A DNA stretch of 64,000 nucleotides from Streptomyces sp. F001 (GTDB taxonomy: Bacteria > Actinomycetota > Actinomycetes > Streptomycetales > Streptomycetaceae): positions 992,001 to 1,056,000 of the forward strand of contig NZ_QZWF01000001.1 in assembly GCF_004187715.1 (NCBI RefSeq), given 5' to 3'. This document shows, piece by piece, positions 1 through 9,957 of the stretch. The first letter of the stretch is position 1. Every line of letters starts with the position of its first letter. The notes below the pieces were generated by a model. The model did not search any database and had not been told where the DNA came from. It worked only from the letters and a program-made list of their open reading frames with translations. A program made the position numbers and the translations under genes.

Positions 1-435
1 ACCCAGGTTGGACCGAATCATCGTCGACAGCCGGTTCGCCTTGCCCTCCAGCGACAGCTGAGCGCCCTCGACCTTCTCGAAGTGCTCCAGCTCCAGCTGG
101 AACAGCTTGACCATCTCGACGGCGAGACCGGCGGTGCCGGCGATACCGACGGCCGAGTACTCGTCGGCGGGGAACACCTTCTCGATGTCCCGCTGCGCGA
201 TGACGTTGCCCATGGTCGCCCGCCGGTCACCGGCGAGGACCACGCCACCGGGGAACGCCACGGCCACGATCGTGGTGCCGTGCGGCGCCTCGATCACGCC
301 CTGCGTGGGCGGCAGTTGCCGGTTGCCGGGCAGCAGCTCCGGCTGGTGCTCGGACAGGAAGTCCATGAACGAGGACGACCCAGGCGTCAGGAAGGCAGCT
401 GGTAGACGCCCGGTGCTACGAGTGTTGGCTTCCAC
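1..435 (-). CDS. prcB: 20S proteasome beta subunit, N-terminal part (cut by window edge)
   Basis: This is the N-terminal 145 codons of the catalytic beta subunit of the 20S core particle, which degrades pupylated proteins delivered by ARC. The frame is open from the GTG at 435 to the left edge. The start was chosen because a GGAAGGA ribosome site lies six bases upstream and the sequence then reads [15 protein letters not shown], typical of Streptomyces PrcB. A propeptide of about 53 residues precedes the expected catalytic Thr in [10 protein letters not shown], where autoprocessing exposes the nucleophile. GDRRATMGN follows, as in the family. The first 49 bases lie inside the 3' end of the upstream HNH gene, so translation is probably coupled to it. 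The C-terminal half and prcA should lie beyond the edge. Confidence 0.95.
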   Translation of the reverse strand, partial: MEANTRSTGRLPAAFLTPGSSSFMDFLSEHQPELLPGNRQLPPTQGVIEAPHGTTIVAVAFPGGVVLAGDRRATMGNVIAQRDIEKVFPADEYSAVGIAGTAGLAVEMVKLFQLELEHFEKVEGAQLSLEGKANRLSTMIRSNLG

Positions 436-962
436 GCGATTCCTTCCAGGTAAGCGGCGGCCCGACGGACGGCGTCAGGATCGTCTCCCAACTTGCCGAT
501 GGCCGAATTGCAGTTGAAGCACAGTACGCCACGGACCCTACCCGTCTTGTGGCAGTGATCCACATGTGCAGCCGGAGCCTTCAGACAGATCACGCAGAGG
601 CCCATCTGAGAGGCGACCATCTCGTCACGCTCGCCTTCGGTGAGGCCGTAGTGGCGCTTCAGGTGACGCGCGCGGCTCTTAGCTGCCCGGCAGGCTTTGC
701 AACTGGTCGAGAGGCCGTCGCTAGCTGTTGCGTTGCGATGCCACTCACTGTGCGGCTTGACCTCACCACAGCTCCGACAGAACTTATGGCCCTCGGGCGT
801 CTCCACGCGGGGCCGCACATTCTTCCCTCTGGCCAGCTGACGAGCCTGGTGGTATTCCGCCCAGCACTCTCGACAGTAGGCCTGCAACCCGTCACGGGCC
901 GCCTTGTTGCCAGCGAAGGCTGCTCGCGGCTTGGACTCCTTGCACCGCGAGCAACGCTTCAT
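387..962 (-). CDS. Endonuclease VII-like HNH protein between pup and prcB
   Basis: Predicted His-Asn-His nuclease of the phage T4 recombination endonuclease VII type. Two N-terminal Cys4 zinc-ribbon units (CSRCKE...CREC and CRSCGE...CKAC) are followed by the C-terminal core: CVIC, then [16 protein letters not shown] and FNCNSAIG, with the HxDHxH metal/catalytic site and structural Cys pairs intact. The ATG at 962 was preferred because GAAGAGAG sits just before it. An in-frame GTG at 980 would add six residues. The gene lies 51 bp after pup and overlaps prcB by 49 bp, so it is probably co-transcribed with the proteasome genes. Its role there is unknown. Possibilities are a domesticated homing-type nuclease or a nuclease turned over by the proteasome. 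Family confidence is high; function is inferred. Confidence 0.85.
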   Translation of the reverse strand: MKRCSRCKESKPRAAFAGNKAARDGLQAYCRECWAEYHQARQLARGKNVRPRVETPEGHKFCRSCGEVKPHSEWHRNATASDGLSTSCKACRAAKSRARHLKRHYGLTEGERDEMVASQMGLCVICLKAPAAHVDHCHKTGRVRGVLCFNCNSAIGKLGDDPDAVRRAAAYLEGIAWKPTLVAPGVYQLPS

Positions 963-1013
963 ACTCTCTTCGCTTGCCACCTCGAAGGGCCCCCGATGCC
1001 TTTGATTCGAAGG

Positions 1014-1232
1014 CTACTCGCCGCCCTTCTGAACGAAACTACGGACGAAGTCCTCGGCATTCTCCTCCAGGACATCATCAATCTCGTCCAGCACAGAGTC
1101 CACGTCGTCGCTCAGCTTCTCCTGCCGCTCCTTGAGATCCTCCGCAGCCTGCGCCTCCGCAGCCTGCTCCTCGACCTCCTCGGTAGAGCGCGTGGCCTTC
1201 TGCTGTCCGCCGCCGGTGTCCTTGGTTGCCAT
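1014..1232 (-). CDS. pup: Prokaryotic ubiquitin-like protein Pup
   Basis: Small 72-residue disordered protein that is conjugated through its C-terminal glutamate to lysines of target proteins and then recognised by ARC. The sequence begins MATKDTGGGQQKATRS. It has an acidic helical central part (KERQEKLSDDVDSVLDEIDD) and ends FVRSFVQKGGE. The last codon is GAG (Glu), so this Pup would not need deamidation by Dop before ligation. The start at 1232 gives the usual Pup length; ten further upstream codons are open but do not resemble Pup. It lies downstream of dop on the same strand and upstream of the HNH gene. Confidence 0.97.
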   Translation of the reverse strand: MATKDTGGGQQKATRSTEEVEEQAAEAQAAEDLKERQEKLSDDVDSVLDEIDDVLEENAEDFVRSFVQKGGE

Positions 1233-1421
1233 ATCCCTCACCCCGCTCGGTTCGCCCGACATGGTCGACAGGTCGGCTTTCCTGCCGATCGGTCATGATC
1301 AGACCCTACAAGCCGGGTCTGACAATGTCCCCGCAGTTCCTACAACGTACGGGGACCACCTCGATGATTCCCTGGGGCCGGGATTTCCACCCTGTGTGCC
1401 CGGCCCCGTCCGAGAACTCGC

Positions 1422-2933
1422 TCACCCGCCGGACAGGACCCTGACCAGGTCTTCCGCGGTGCGGCAGCGGTCCAGGAGCTCCTTGACGTGATTACGCGTT
1501 CCGCGAAGCGGTTCCAGGGTTGGGACGCGCTGGAGCGAGTCCCGTCCCGGGAGGTCGAAGATCACCGAGTCCCAGGAGGCCGCGGCGACGTCGTCGGCGT
1601 ATTGCTCCAGGCAGCGGCCGCGGAAGTATGCGCGGGTGTCCTCCGGGGGCTTGACCATGGCCCGCTCGACGCCCGTGTCGTCCAGGAGGCGCTTCATGCG
1701 GCCGCGGGCGACGAGGCGGTTGTAGAGGCCTTTCTCGGGGCGTACGTCGGCGTACTGGAGGTCGACGAGGTGCAGCCGGGCGGCGTCCCAGTCGAGGTTG
1801 TCGCGGCGGCGGTAGCCCTCCATGAGTTCTCGCTTGGCGACCCAGTCGAGTTCGCCGGCGAGGCTCATGGGGTCGCGTTCCAGGCGGTTGAGGGTGTCTT
1901 CCCAGCGGGTCAGGATGTCCTTGGTCTGGTCGTCGGCGTCGGCCCCGAAGCGCTCTTCCACGTACTTGCGGGACAGCTCGTAGTACTCCATCTGCAGTTG
2001 GACCGCGGTGAGTGTGCGGCCGCTGCGGAGGGTGATCAGGCGCTGGAGTGTCGGGTCGTGGGAGACCTGGTGGAGGGTGCGGACCGGCTGGTCCACCGCC
2101 AGGTCCACGGCGATGAAGCCGTCCTCGATCATGGACAGGACCAGCGATGTCGTGCCCAGTTTCAGGTACGTGGAGATCTCGGAGAGGTTCGCGTCGCCGA
2201 TGATCACGTGGAGGCGGCGGTATTTCTCCGCGTCGGCGTGGGGCTCGTCGCGTGTGTTGATGATGGGGCGTTTGAGGGTGGTTTCCAGGCCTACCTCGAC
2301 TTCGAAGTAGTCGGCGCGCTGGCTGAGCTGGAAGCCGTGTTCGTGGCCGTCCTGGCCGATGCCGACGCGGCCTGCTCCGGCGAAGACCTGGCGGGAGACG
2401 AAGAAGGGTGTGAGGTGGCGCACGATGTCGGAGAAGGGGGTTTCCCGCTTCATCAGGTAGTTCTCGTGTGTGCCGTAGGAGGCGCCCTTGTTGTCGGTGT
2501 TGTTCTTGTAGAGGTGGATGGGCTGGGCGCCGGGCAGCTGTGCTGCGCGTTCGGCGGCTTCGGCCATGATTCGTTCGCCGGCCTTGTCCCAGAGGACGGC
2601 GTCGCGGGGGTTGGTGACCTCGGGGGCGCTGTATTCGGGGTGGGCGTGGTCGACGTAGAGCCGGGCGCCGTTGGTCAGGATGACGTTGGCGAGGCCGATG
2701 TCCTCGTCGGTGAGCTGGCTGGCGTCGGCGGCCTCGCGGGCGAGGTCGAAGCCTCGGGCGTCCCGCAGGGGGTTCTCTTCCTCGAAGTCCCAGCGGGCCC
2801 GGCGGGCCCGGTGCATCGCCGCCGCGTAGGCGTTGACGATCTGGGATGAGGTGAGCATGGCATTGGCGTTGGGGTGGCCGGGGACGGAGATCCCGTACTC
2901 CGTCTCGATGCCCATTACTCGCCGTACGGTCAT
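1422..2933 (-). CDS. dop: Pup deamidase/depupylase
   Basis: Dop removes Pup from substrates by isopeptide cleavage and, in species with a Gln-ended Pup, deamidates it. The 503-residue protein begins [16 protein letters not shown], the Dop-type start (PafA begins differently). It carries the carboxylate-amine-ligase fold signatures, including the Glu-rich beta strand IETEYG, the Dop-loop region near residues 35-80, and [10 protein letters not shown] with [15 protein letters not shown]. The ATG follows AAGGAGG at good spacing. Because Pup here already ends in Glu, the depupylase reaction is probably the main role. A gap of about 190 bp separates it from pup, and about 235 bp separate it from arc upstream. 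Confidence 0.95.
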   Translation of the reverse strand: MTVRRVMGIETEYGISVPGHPNANAMLTSSQIVNAYAAAMHRARRARWDFEEENPLRDARGFDLAREAADASQLTDEDIGLANVILTNGARLYVDHAHPEYSAPEVTNPRDAVLWDKAGERIMAEAAERAAQLPGAQPIHLYKNNTDNKGASYGTHENYLMKRETPFSDIVRHLTPFFVSRQVFAGAGRVGIGQDGHEHGFQLSQRADYFEVEVGLETTLKRPIINTRDEPHADAEKYRRLHVIIGDANLSEISTYLKLGTTSLVLSMIEDGFIAVDLAVDQPVRTLHQVSHDPTLQRLITLRSGRTLTAVQLQMEYYELSRKYVEERFGADADDQTKDILTRWEDTLNRLERDPMSLAGELDWVAKRELMEGYRRRDNLDWDAARLHLVDLQYADVRPEKGLYNRLVARGRMKRLLDDTGVERAMVKPPEDTRAYFRGRCLEQYADDVAAASWDSVIFDLPGRDSLQRVPTLEPLRGTRNHVKELLDRCRTAEDLVRVLSGG

Positions 2934-3125
2934 GCGGCCCTCCTTGCCCGGCGGCTCCCTCGGTCGTGGGCGCCGTTCAGATACCGCTGGCGCTGGGTTG
3001 CGTGTGCGGTGCCCGTCCCCGCACTGCGCGACTCGGCGGTACCGACGAGCCTAGAACGCCTCCGCGCTGGTGGGGAGATCATTTGCGTCATTAGCCTTGC
3101 TCCAGCCGTGGCCCGGAAAGCAGTC

Positions 3126-3158
3126 GGCTGCGGGTACCCGGAGAGGGCACCCGCAGCC
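3126..3158 (-). terminator. Hairpin after arc
   Basis: Perfect 10-bp inverted repeat (GGCTGCGGGT / ACCCGCAGCC) with a 13-base loop, beginning 11 bp beyond the arc stop codon. G+C-rich stems with few Us are normal for Streptomyces terminators. It would separate arc from the dop-pup-prc transcript. Confidence 0.7.
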
Positions 3159-3168
3159 GCCCTGTCTT

Positions 3169-4935
3169 TTACAGGTACTGTCCGGTGTTGGCCACCGTGT
3201 CGATGGAGCGTCCGGTGTCTGCGCCCTGCTTTCCGGTGATGAGGGTACGGATGTAGACGATCCGTTCGCCCTTCTTTCCGGAGATGCGGGCCCAGTCGTC
3301 CGGGTTGGTGGTGTTGGGCAGGTCCTCGTTCTCCTTGAACTCGTCCACGCAGGCTTGGAGGAGGTGGGAGACGCGGAGGCCCTTCTGGTTGTGTTCGAGG
3401 AAGTCCTTGATCGCCATTTTCTTGGCGCGGCCCACGATGTTTTCGATCATGGCGCCGGAGTTGAAGTCCTTGAAGTAGAGGACTTCCTTGTCGCCGTTGG
3501 CGTAGGTGACTTCCAGGAAGCGGTTTTCCTCGGTTTCGGCGTACATGTGTTCCACGGCCGTCTGGATCATGGCCTGGACGCATGCGTCCTTGTCGCCACC
3601 GTGTTCCCCGAGGTCCTCGGAGTGAAGCGGGAGGCGCTCGGTGAGGTACTTGCCGAAGATGTCCTTGGCCGCTTCGGCGTCCGGGCGCTCGATCTTGATC
3701 TTCACGTCGAGTCGGCCGGGTCGCAGGATGGCCGGGTCGATCATGTCCTCACGGTTCGAGGCACCGATCACGACCACGTTCTGCAGGCCCTCCACGCCGT
3801 CGATCTCGGCGAGCAGCTGCGGGACGATGGTGTTCTCCACGTCCGAGCTGACCCCGGAGCCACGGGTGCGGAAGAGGGACTCCATCTCGTCGAAGAAGAC
3901 GATCACGGGGGTGCCCTCGCTGGCCTTCTCCCGGGCACGCTGGAAGACGAGGCGGATCTGCCGCTCGGTCTCACCGACGTACTTGTTCAGGAGCTCGGGG
4001 CCCTTGATGTTGAGGAAGAAGCTCTTGCCGGCGGCCTGACCGGTGACCTCGGCGACCTTCTTGGCCAGCGAGTTGGCGACGGCCTTGGCGATGAGTGTCT
4101 TGCCGCATCCGGGGGGTCCGTAGAGCAGGACGCCCTTGGGTGGGCGCAGTTCGTGCTCCTTGAACAGGTCGGGGTAGAGGTACGGGAGCTCGACCGCGTC
4201 GCGGATGGCTTCGATCTGGTTGCCGAGGCCGCCGATCTGGTCGTATCCGATGTCGGGGACTTCTTCGAGGACGAGTTCTTCGACCTCGCTCTTGGGGACG
4301 ACTTCGTAGACGTAGCCGGAGCGGGGTTCGAGCAGCAGGGCGTCGCCGGCGCGGATGGTGACGTCCAGCAGCGGCTCGGCGAGCCGTACCACCCGTTCCT
4401 CGTCGGTGTGCCCGAGCACCAGGGCGCGTTCGCCGTCCTCGAGGATCTCCTTGAGGGTGACGATGTCCCCGACGCGCTCGAACTCCATGGCGTCGACCAC
4501 GTTGAGCGCTTCGTTGAGCATTACTTCCTGGCCGCGCCGCAGGTCGTCGAGTTCGACGCTGGGGCTGACGTTCACGCGGAGTTTGCGGCCGCCGGTGAAG
4601 ATGTCGGCGGTGCCGTCCTCGTTCGCCTGCAGGAAGACTCCGAAGCCGGCCGGTGGCTGTGCGAGCCGGTCGACTTCTTCCTTGAGGGCCACGATCTGGT
4701 CGCGGGCCTCACGGAGCGTGTTGGCGAGTCGCTCGTTCTGCGCGGACACGCCGGCCAGGTTGGTCTGCAGCTCGACGATCCGCTCTTCGAGAATTCTCGT
4801 GTGTCGCGGAGAGTCGGCGAGCTTTCGTCGCAGGACGGCGATCTCCTGCTCAAGGTAGGCGATCTGCCCGGCCGGGTCGTCGGACCCGCGTCCTGGGCGG
4901 ATGCCGCGGTTCATGTCGTCGTCGTGGGCTGCCAC
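3169..4935 (-). CDS. arc: Proteasome-activating AAA+ ATPase ARC (Mpa homologue)
   Basis: Hexameric unfoldase that binds Pup with its N-terminal coiled coil and threads substrates into the 20S core. The 588-residue product has a coiled coil at about residues 20-75, OB-type interdomain strands, and an AAA+ module with Walker A GPPGCGKT (about residue 275), Walker [10 protein letters not shown] and an arginine-finger region (LRPGRLD). It ends GQYL, giving the penultimate-Tyr motif that docks into the alpha ring. The GTG at 4935 was chosen because AGGAGGTGAGG sits six bases before it; a TTG at 4953 precedes that site and is unlikely. It is divergent from the ferredoxin gene, with a plausible -10 (TAGGGT) in the shared region. 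Confidence 0.96.
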   Translation of the reverse strand: MAAHDDDMNRGIRPGRGSDDPAGQIAYLEQEIAVLRRKLADSPRHTRILEERIVELQTNLAGVSAQNERLANTLREARDQIVALKEEVDRLAQPPAGFGVFLQANEDGTADIFTGGRKLRVNVSPSVELDDLRRGQEVMLNEALNVVDAMEFERVGDIVTLKEILEDGERALVLGHTDEERVVRLAEPLLDVTIRAGDALLLEPRSGYVYEVVPKSEVEELVLEEVPDIGYDQIGGLGNQIEAIRDAVELPYLYPDLFKEHELRPPKGVLLYGPPGCGKTLIAKAVANSLAKKVAEVTGQAAGKSFFLNIKGPELLNKYVGETERQIRLVFQRAREKASEGTPVIVFFDEMESLFRTRGSGVSSDVENTIVPQLLAEIDGVEGLQNVVVIGASNREDMIDPAILRPGRLDVKIKIERPDAEAAKDIFGKYLTERLPLHSEDLGEHGGDKDACVQAMIQTAVEHMYAETEENRFLEVTYANGDKEVLYFKDFNSGAMIENIVGRAKKMAIKDFLEHNQKGLRVSHLLQACVDEFKENEDLPNTTNPDDWARISGKKGERIVYIRTLITGKQGADTGRSIDTVANTGQYL

Positions 4936-5185
4936 GGTCCTCACCTCCTCCAAGGGGAGCTGGACGCTTCCAGACCCTACCTGGGTGGGTGTCGATTGAA
5001 ACCCCTAGATCACAAAGACGGTCGGGGTGTGTCCGATCTTCACCCTTGCGCTCTCCCTCACGCCAGGGGAATACCCAGGGAACGCGAGGAGAAAGCGGGC
5101 GCAGGTAGTGTCGAACTGTTCAACACCCGTCAGAGCTGGCCGGATTCCCGTACGGCTCGACACAGAAACGGCAGGAGAGGTGACC

Positions 5186-5485
5186 GTGCAGCAGGAGGCC
5201 GGAGTCGACGGCGAGGCGCTGGAGGTCTGGATCGACCAGGATCTGTGCACCGGTGACGGCATCTGCGCCCAGTACGCGCCCGAGGTGTTCGAGCTGGACA
5301 TCGACGGTCTGGCCTATGTGAAGGGCGCGGATGACCAGTTGTTGCAGGCGGAGGGGGCCACAACGCCCGTGCCGCTGCCGCTTCTCACGGATGTGATCGA
5401 CTCGGTGAAGGAGTGTCCGGGTGAGTGCATCCATGTACGTCGAGTTTCGGACAGCGTGGAGGTGTACGGTCCGGACGCAGAGTGA
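5186..5485 (+). CDS. Small 3Fe-4S type ferredoxin
   Basis: A 99-residue acidic electron carrier, probably donating electrons to a cytochrome P450 or another monooxygenase. The cysteines are arranged as DQDLCTGDGIC ... ECPGEC, the C-x5-C ... CP pattern of [3Fe-4S] ferredoxins in which the usual second Cys is replaced by Asp. The GTG at 5186 was chosen from GGAGAGG five bases upstream; the frame is open earlier but unlike the family. No redox partner gene lies beside it. It is a regular neighbour of arc in Streptomyces. The arrangement TGTCGAA-CTG-TTCAACA at 5109-5125, upstream of the start, is a near-palindrome that could be an operator. Confidence 0.88.
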   Translation: MQQEAGVDGEALEVWIDQDLCTGDGICAQYAPEVFELDIDGLAYVKGADDQLLQAEGATTPVPLPLLTDVIDSVKECPGECIHVRRVSDSVEVYGPDAE

Positions 5486-5543
5486 CCAGATCCATACGGT
5501 GGGTTACGACTGTAGGATTTCTCACATGCGTCGGTTGCAAGCG

Positions 5544-6119
5544 TCAGACGCTTCGGGCGTCTGCGGGTGACGAGCGGACGAACGCACCGTTCTTCCACTG
5601 CCACTTAGCGTTCTCCTTCGTGTCCGGACAGCATGTCGGTACGTCGGAGGAGGAGTAGCCGAGCAGGGTCGCCAGCACTGCTCCGTCGCGAACGGCGAAG
5701 TCACTGACGGTGAACCGGTCCTCGGGGTCGACGAGGGTCGCCACGATGCGGGGCTGTGACGCATCCTCGCCCTGGGTGAGCACGTACACGCCGTCGGGTG
5801 GCGTGCTGATGCCGGCGTCGCAGTGCACCACGGCGATCGTCTCGGGCCGGCCGTCGCCGTCGAGGTCGCCGGAGGCCTTCTGTTCCACCACGGCCTGTAC
5901 CGGGCCGCATTCGAGGGGGAAGTCGACGCCCTCGGGGGCGGGCGGTGCGGCGACGGGTGCGGACCGGGTTTCCTGGGGCGGCGTCTGGGCGGCGGTCGCG
6001 GAGTCCGGCTGCAGGAGCGAGGAGAGGGCCATGACACCGGCGACAGCGGTGGCGGTGGCAAGCCAGTGGATCGGGCGGGTGTGGGTGTGTGCCAGTTCCG
6101 GGACGGCGGATTGCTGCAC
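5544..6119 (-). CDS. Conserved secreted or membrane-anchored protein, function unknown
   Basis: 191 residues. The N-terminus has a short basic/His stretch (HTHTRPIHW) followed by a hydrophobic segment (LATATAVAGVMALSSLL) ending in an Ala-rich SATA, consistent with a signal peptide or anchor. The exported part contains GDLDGDGRPETIAVVHC, which resembles an FG-GAP/EF-hand-like D-x-D-x-D-G calcium motif, and ends with a CC pair. Start GTG at 6119 follows GGGAG; a GTG at 6173 has weaker support. The gene converges with the ferredoxin, and a small hairpin at 5545-5563 overlaps its stop. I do not recognise a function; it may bind calcium outside the cell. Confidence 0.75.
   Translation of the reverse strand: MQQSAVPELAHTHTRPIHWLATATAVAGVMALSSLLQPDSATAAQTPPQETRSAPVAAPPAPEGVDFPLECGPVQAVVEQKASGDLDGDGRPETIAVVHCDAGISTPPDGVYVLTQGEDASQPRIVATLVDPEDRFTVSDFAVRDGAVLATLLGYSSSDVPTCCPDTKENAKWQWKNGAFVRSSPADARSV
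5545..5563. terminator. Small hairpin between convergent genes
   Basis: CAGACGC, loop TTCGG, then GCGTCTG. It overlaps the last codons of the minus-strand gene and lies 60 bp past the ferredoxin stop, so it could serve both convergent transcripts. There is no U tract. Confidence 0.4.
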
Positions 6120-6264
6120 TAGGAGTGTCTCCCGTGAGGGCTGTGCCGGTGGGGGTGGCCAGCATGGTGCCACACGTCACAGTGCGGGGGAACGGTGGGG
6201 GGCGGCCCTTGTGCCGGTGGTGTCTTGGCGAGGCAGTCCTTTGGTGCGGCGTCAACGGGAAAGC

Positions 6265-6308
6265 GCCGTGGCCGAGTTCCCGGCGGGTTGCGGGAACTCG
6301 GCTACGGC
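6265..6308 (-). terminator. Strong hairpin after trmI
   Basis: 18-base arms with two mismatches (GCCGTGGCCGAGTTCCCG and CGGGAACTCGGCTACGGC) around an 8-base loop, 31 bp beyond the trmI stop. This is the clearest terminator-like structure in the first 10 kb. The rest of 6120-6339 shows no gene. Confidence 0.8.
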
Positions 6309-6339
6309 GCGGTGACGTTGTGTGCGGCAGGAGGCCGCC

Positions 6340-7242
6340 TCAGCGGCCGATGCCTCCGTCTGCGTTGGGGCCGGAGTAGTCCTCGCCGTAGGCGCCCTTG
6401 GCGGGCCGGCGGCGACGCATGGGCGGTTCGACGCCGTCGGCGAGGCGGCGGGCGGTGAGCAGGAAGCCGGTGTGGCCGATCATCCGGTGGTCGGGGCGGA
6501 CGGCCAGGCCCTCGATGTGCCAGTTGCGGATCATCGTCTCCCAGGAGGTCGGCTCGTTGAAGCAGCCGATTTCGCGGATGGACTCGACGGTCCGGGCGAG
6601 CTGGGTGGTGGTGGCGACGTAGCAGCACAGGATGCCGCCGGGGACGAGCGCCTTGGAGACGGCTTCGAGGCACTCCCAGGGGGCGAGCATGTCGAGGATG
6701 ACGCGGTCGACGTCGGTGTCGCTGAGGTTGTCCTGGAGGTCGCCGACGGTGAGCTGCCAGGCGGGGTGCGGGCCGCCGAAGTAGCGTTCCACGTTCGCCT
6801 GCGCGATCTCGGCGAAGTCGGCGCGGCGCTCGTAGCTGTGCAGCATGCCCTGGTCGCCGATGGCGCGCAGCAGGAAGCTGCTGAGCGAGCCGGAGCCGAC
6901 GCCGGCCTCGACGACGCGTGCGCCGGGGAAGATGTCGGCGAAGGCGAGGATCTGACCTGCGTCCTTGGGGTAGACGACGGCTGCCCCGCGGGGCATGGAC
7001 AGGACGTAGTCGGGGAGCAGGGGGCGCAGCGCGAGGTAGGCGACGTTCCCGGTGGTGCGGACAACGCTGCCCTCGGGGGCGCCGATCAGTTCGTCGTGCG
7101 GGAAGGAACCCTTGTGGGTGTGGAAGTTCTTCCCGGCTTCGAGCGTGAACGTGTAGTGGCGGCCCTTGGGGTCGGTCAGCTGTACCTGGTCCCCGACCTT
7201 GAAGGGCCCGCGCCTGCGGGCGGCACCGGTCGGTTCGGACAT
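6340..7242 (-). CDS. trmI: tRNA (adenine-58-N1)-methyltransferase
   Basis: Homotetrameric class I SAM enzyme that methylates A58 in the T loop of tRNAs. The 300-residue product has the N-terminal small beta domain (GPFKVGDQVQLTDPKGR), a SAM-binding motif VVEAGVGSGSLSS near residues 110-122, and the catalytic strand DRVILDMLAPWE. The Arg-rich tail (MRRRRPAKGAYGEDY) is common in actinobacterial TrmI. The ATG at 7242 has no Shine-Dalgarno. Instead TAGGCT lies six bases upstream, suggesting a leaderless mRNA. In actinomycetes this gene is commonly found near the proteasome genes. Confidence 0.95.
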   Translation of the reverse strand: MSEPTGAARRRGPFKVGDQVQLTDPKGRHYTFTLEAGKNFHTHKGSFPHDELIGAPEGSVVRTTGNVAYLALRPLLPDYVLSMPRGAAVVYPKDAGQILAFADIFPGARVVEAGVGSGSLSSFLLRAIGDQGMLHSYERRADFAEIAQANVERYFGGPHPAWQLTVGDLQDNLSDTDVDRVILDMLAPWECLEAVSKALVPGGILCCYVATTTQLARTVESIREIGCFNEPTSWETMIRNWHIEGLAVRPDHRMIGHTGFLLTARRLADGVEPPMRRRRPAKGAYGEDYSGPNADGGIGR

Positions 7243-7248
7243 GTGACC

Positions 7249-7254
7249 AGCCTA
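7249..7254 (-). promoter_or_regulatory. -10 box of a probable leaderless trmI promoter
   Basis: TAGGCT on the minus strand ends six bases before the trmI ATG, matching the TAnnnT actinobacterial -10 at leaderless distance. No Shine-Dalgarno is present. Confidence 0.55.
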
Positions 7255-7294
7255 CCGGCGTTTCAGGTGGGCGCCGACCACGGGCCGCGGGGTG

Positions 7295-8770
7295 CTACGA
7301 GGGCCTGGCCATGGCCTTGACGAAGGCGCGCTCGACGTCGGCGGCGGACAGGACGCCGTAGATTTCGCCGGTCTCCTCGACGACCAGGTACTCGGTGGCG
7401 GGGGTGGCGCGCAGTACCTCCAGGAGGTCTTCGCCGGCCAACTCGGCGGAGACGCGCATGCCGTCGGTGAGCTCCTGGGCGAGGCCGCTGACGGCGACCC
7501 AGGGGCGGCGGTGTTCGGGTACGCCGACGATGGCGGCTTCGCGGACGAGTGAGACGGGGTTGCCGTCGGCGTCGACGACGACGAGTGCGCGGGCGCCGGC
7601 GGCGTTGGCGCGGCGCAGGGCCTCCGAGAGGGGCGTCTCGGATTCGACGGGCACTGCGCGGCGGGTGAGGGTGCGGGCACGCAGTTCCGGGAGGTGTTCG
7701 CGCAGGCGGGCGACGCGCAGGCTGTTGCCGGCGCCGGTCCAGATGATGGCGGCGAGGATCGCGGCGAGCAGGGCGTCCATGACGGTGTCCATGCCGACGT
7801 TGTCGACGGCTTCGGTGCCGAGGGCGCCGGACTGGGTGAGCAGCGGGAGGCCGATCAGGACGGCGACGGCGAGGGCGCGGCCGACCCAGGCGGCGGCGAT
7901 GGTGCCGCTCATCGGCTTGCCGGTGATCTTCCAGACGACGGCGCGGAGCATGCGGCCGCCGTCGAGGGGCAGGCCGGGCAGGAGGTTGAAGGCGGCGACG
8001 ATCAGGTTGGAGATCATCAGGCCGGCCAGCAGGACGCCGGGGACCGTGCCGGGTTCGACGGGCTGCAGGGCGAGGTAGAAGAGGCCGGCGAGGACGAGGG
8101 AGAGCAGGGGGCCGACGAAGGCGAGCACGAATTCCCGGCCGGGGGTCTCGGCTTCCTTCTCGATCTCGGAGACGCCGCCGAAGAACTGGAGCTGGATGCG
8201 GCGGACCGGGAGCTTGAAGCGGAGGGCGGCGACGGTGTGGGCGAGTTCGTGTACGAGCACGGAGGCGTAGAAGGCGACCGCGAAGAAGAGGGAGACCAGA
8301 TAGCGGGCCGCGCCGAGCTCGGGCAGTACACGCTCCAGTTGCCCGCCGAACACCCAGGTGATCAGGGCGGCGACCAGGAACCAGCTCGGGGCGACGTACA
8401 CGGGCACACCGAACGGCCGCCCCATCAGCAGGCCGCCTCTTGGCTCCGGACGCTGCGGGGCGGGGCCCTTGTCGGGGCCGGTGCCGGTGTGGGCGAGGTG
8501 GCGGTGGGCGGGGGCGGGGGCGGGGTGAGAGGTGGGTGCCGGGTGGTCGTCGGCGGGGCGCGCCGAGTCGGGTTCGGCGTCGGCCGGGTCGGTTTCCGCG
8601 CGCTCCGCCGGGGGCGTGTGGGCCTCGGGCGGTTCGGTGGGCGCGTCGGGTGTCCGCCGGGTCGCGTCGGGGCGTGTGGGGTCGGTGGTCGGGGCCGTAC
8701 GGTCCGTTTGCTGTTCGGCCGTTTCGTCGGTGCCCGACCGCGGCTGCCCGCTCCCGCCGCTCTCGTCCAC
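7295..8770 (-). CDS. M50 site-2-type membrane metalloprotease with CBS domains
   Basis: Intramembrane zinc protease of the Rip/SpoIVFB class. The 491-residue protein starts with about 115 disordered Pro/Thr/Asp-rich residues. The membrane part begins GRPFGVPVYVAPSWFLVAA and contains HELAHT (about residue 170, HExxH zinc motif) and LLPGLPLDGGRML (about residue 265, the second metal ligand). Two C-terminal CBS-like domains follow (about 365-490). Start GTG at 8770 follows GAGGGGA; an internal ATG at MGRPFG would remove the disordered tail. The substrate is unknown, and no anti-sigma factor gene is adjacent. It is divergent from the RecB-like gene. Confidence 0.9.
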   Translation of the reverse strand: MDESGGSGQPRSGTDETAEQQTDRTAPTTDPTRPDATRRTPDAPTEPPEAHTPPAERAETDPADAEPDSARPADDHPAPTSHPAPAPAHRHLAHTGTGPDKGPAPQRPEPRGGLLMGRPFGVPVYVAPSWFLVAALITWVFGGQLERVLPELGAARYLVSLFFAVAFYASVLVHELAHTVAALRFKLPVRRIQLQFFGGVSEIEKEAETPGREFVLAFVGPLLSLVLAGLFYLALQPVEPGTVPGVLLAGLMISNLIVAAFNLLPGLPLDGGRMLRAVVWKITGKPMSGTIAAAWVGRALAVAVLIGLPLLTQSGALGTEAVDNVGMDTVMDALLAAILAAIIWTGAGNSLRVARLREHLPELRARTLTRRAVPVESETPLSEALRRANAAGARALVVVDADGNPVSLVREAAIVGVPEHRRPWVAVSGLAQELTDGMRVSAELAGEDLLEVLRATPATEYLVVEETGEIYGVLSAADVERAFVKAMARPS

Positions 8771-8933
8771 GGTGTCCCCTCGTTTTGAAGCGTCTCCCGC
8801 GCCTGCCGGGCGGAAGGGTCTCGGGTCGATGGTATGCGGCCGTCGGGATGCGTTCCGCCCCGGCACCCCCTCTGTTTCCCTTGCCGTGGCAGGGGTTGCG
8901 GTCGCGGGGTGCGTCACTGTCAGTGGTGGGCCG

Positions 8934-8939
8934 TATGGT
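8934..8939 (+). promoter_or_regulatory. -10 box of a probable leaderless RecB-like promoter
   Basis: TATGGT lies eight bases before the ATG at 8948, which has no convincing Shine-Dalgarno. Confidence 0.45.
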
Positions 8940-8947
8940 CTGTGGGT

Positions 8948-9943
<996 letters not shown>

Positions 9944-9957
9944 CGAAGGAGACTTAC

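Noticed and set aside
1488..2849. Long plus-strand open frame opposite dop (and similar ones opposite arc, metH and the CIS genes)
   Set aside because: Reverse-strand frames are expected in DNA this GC-rich; the minus-strand products are clear family members.
2930..3583. Arg-rich 217-residue minus-strand frame between dop and arc
   Set aside because: It is an out-of-frame reading of the arc 3' end and the intergenic region, with shadow-type composition.
5109..5125. Near-palindrome TGTCGAA-CTG-TTCAACA as an SOS (LexA) box
   Set aside because: Actinobacterial LexA sites have four bases between TCGAAC and GTTCGA. Here the spacing is wrong and one half is degenerate.
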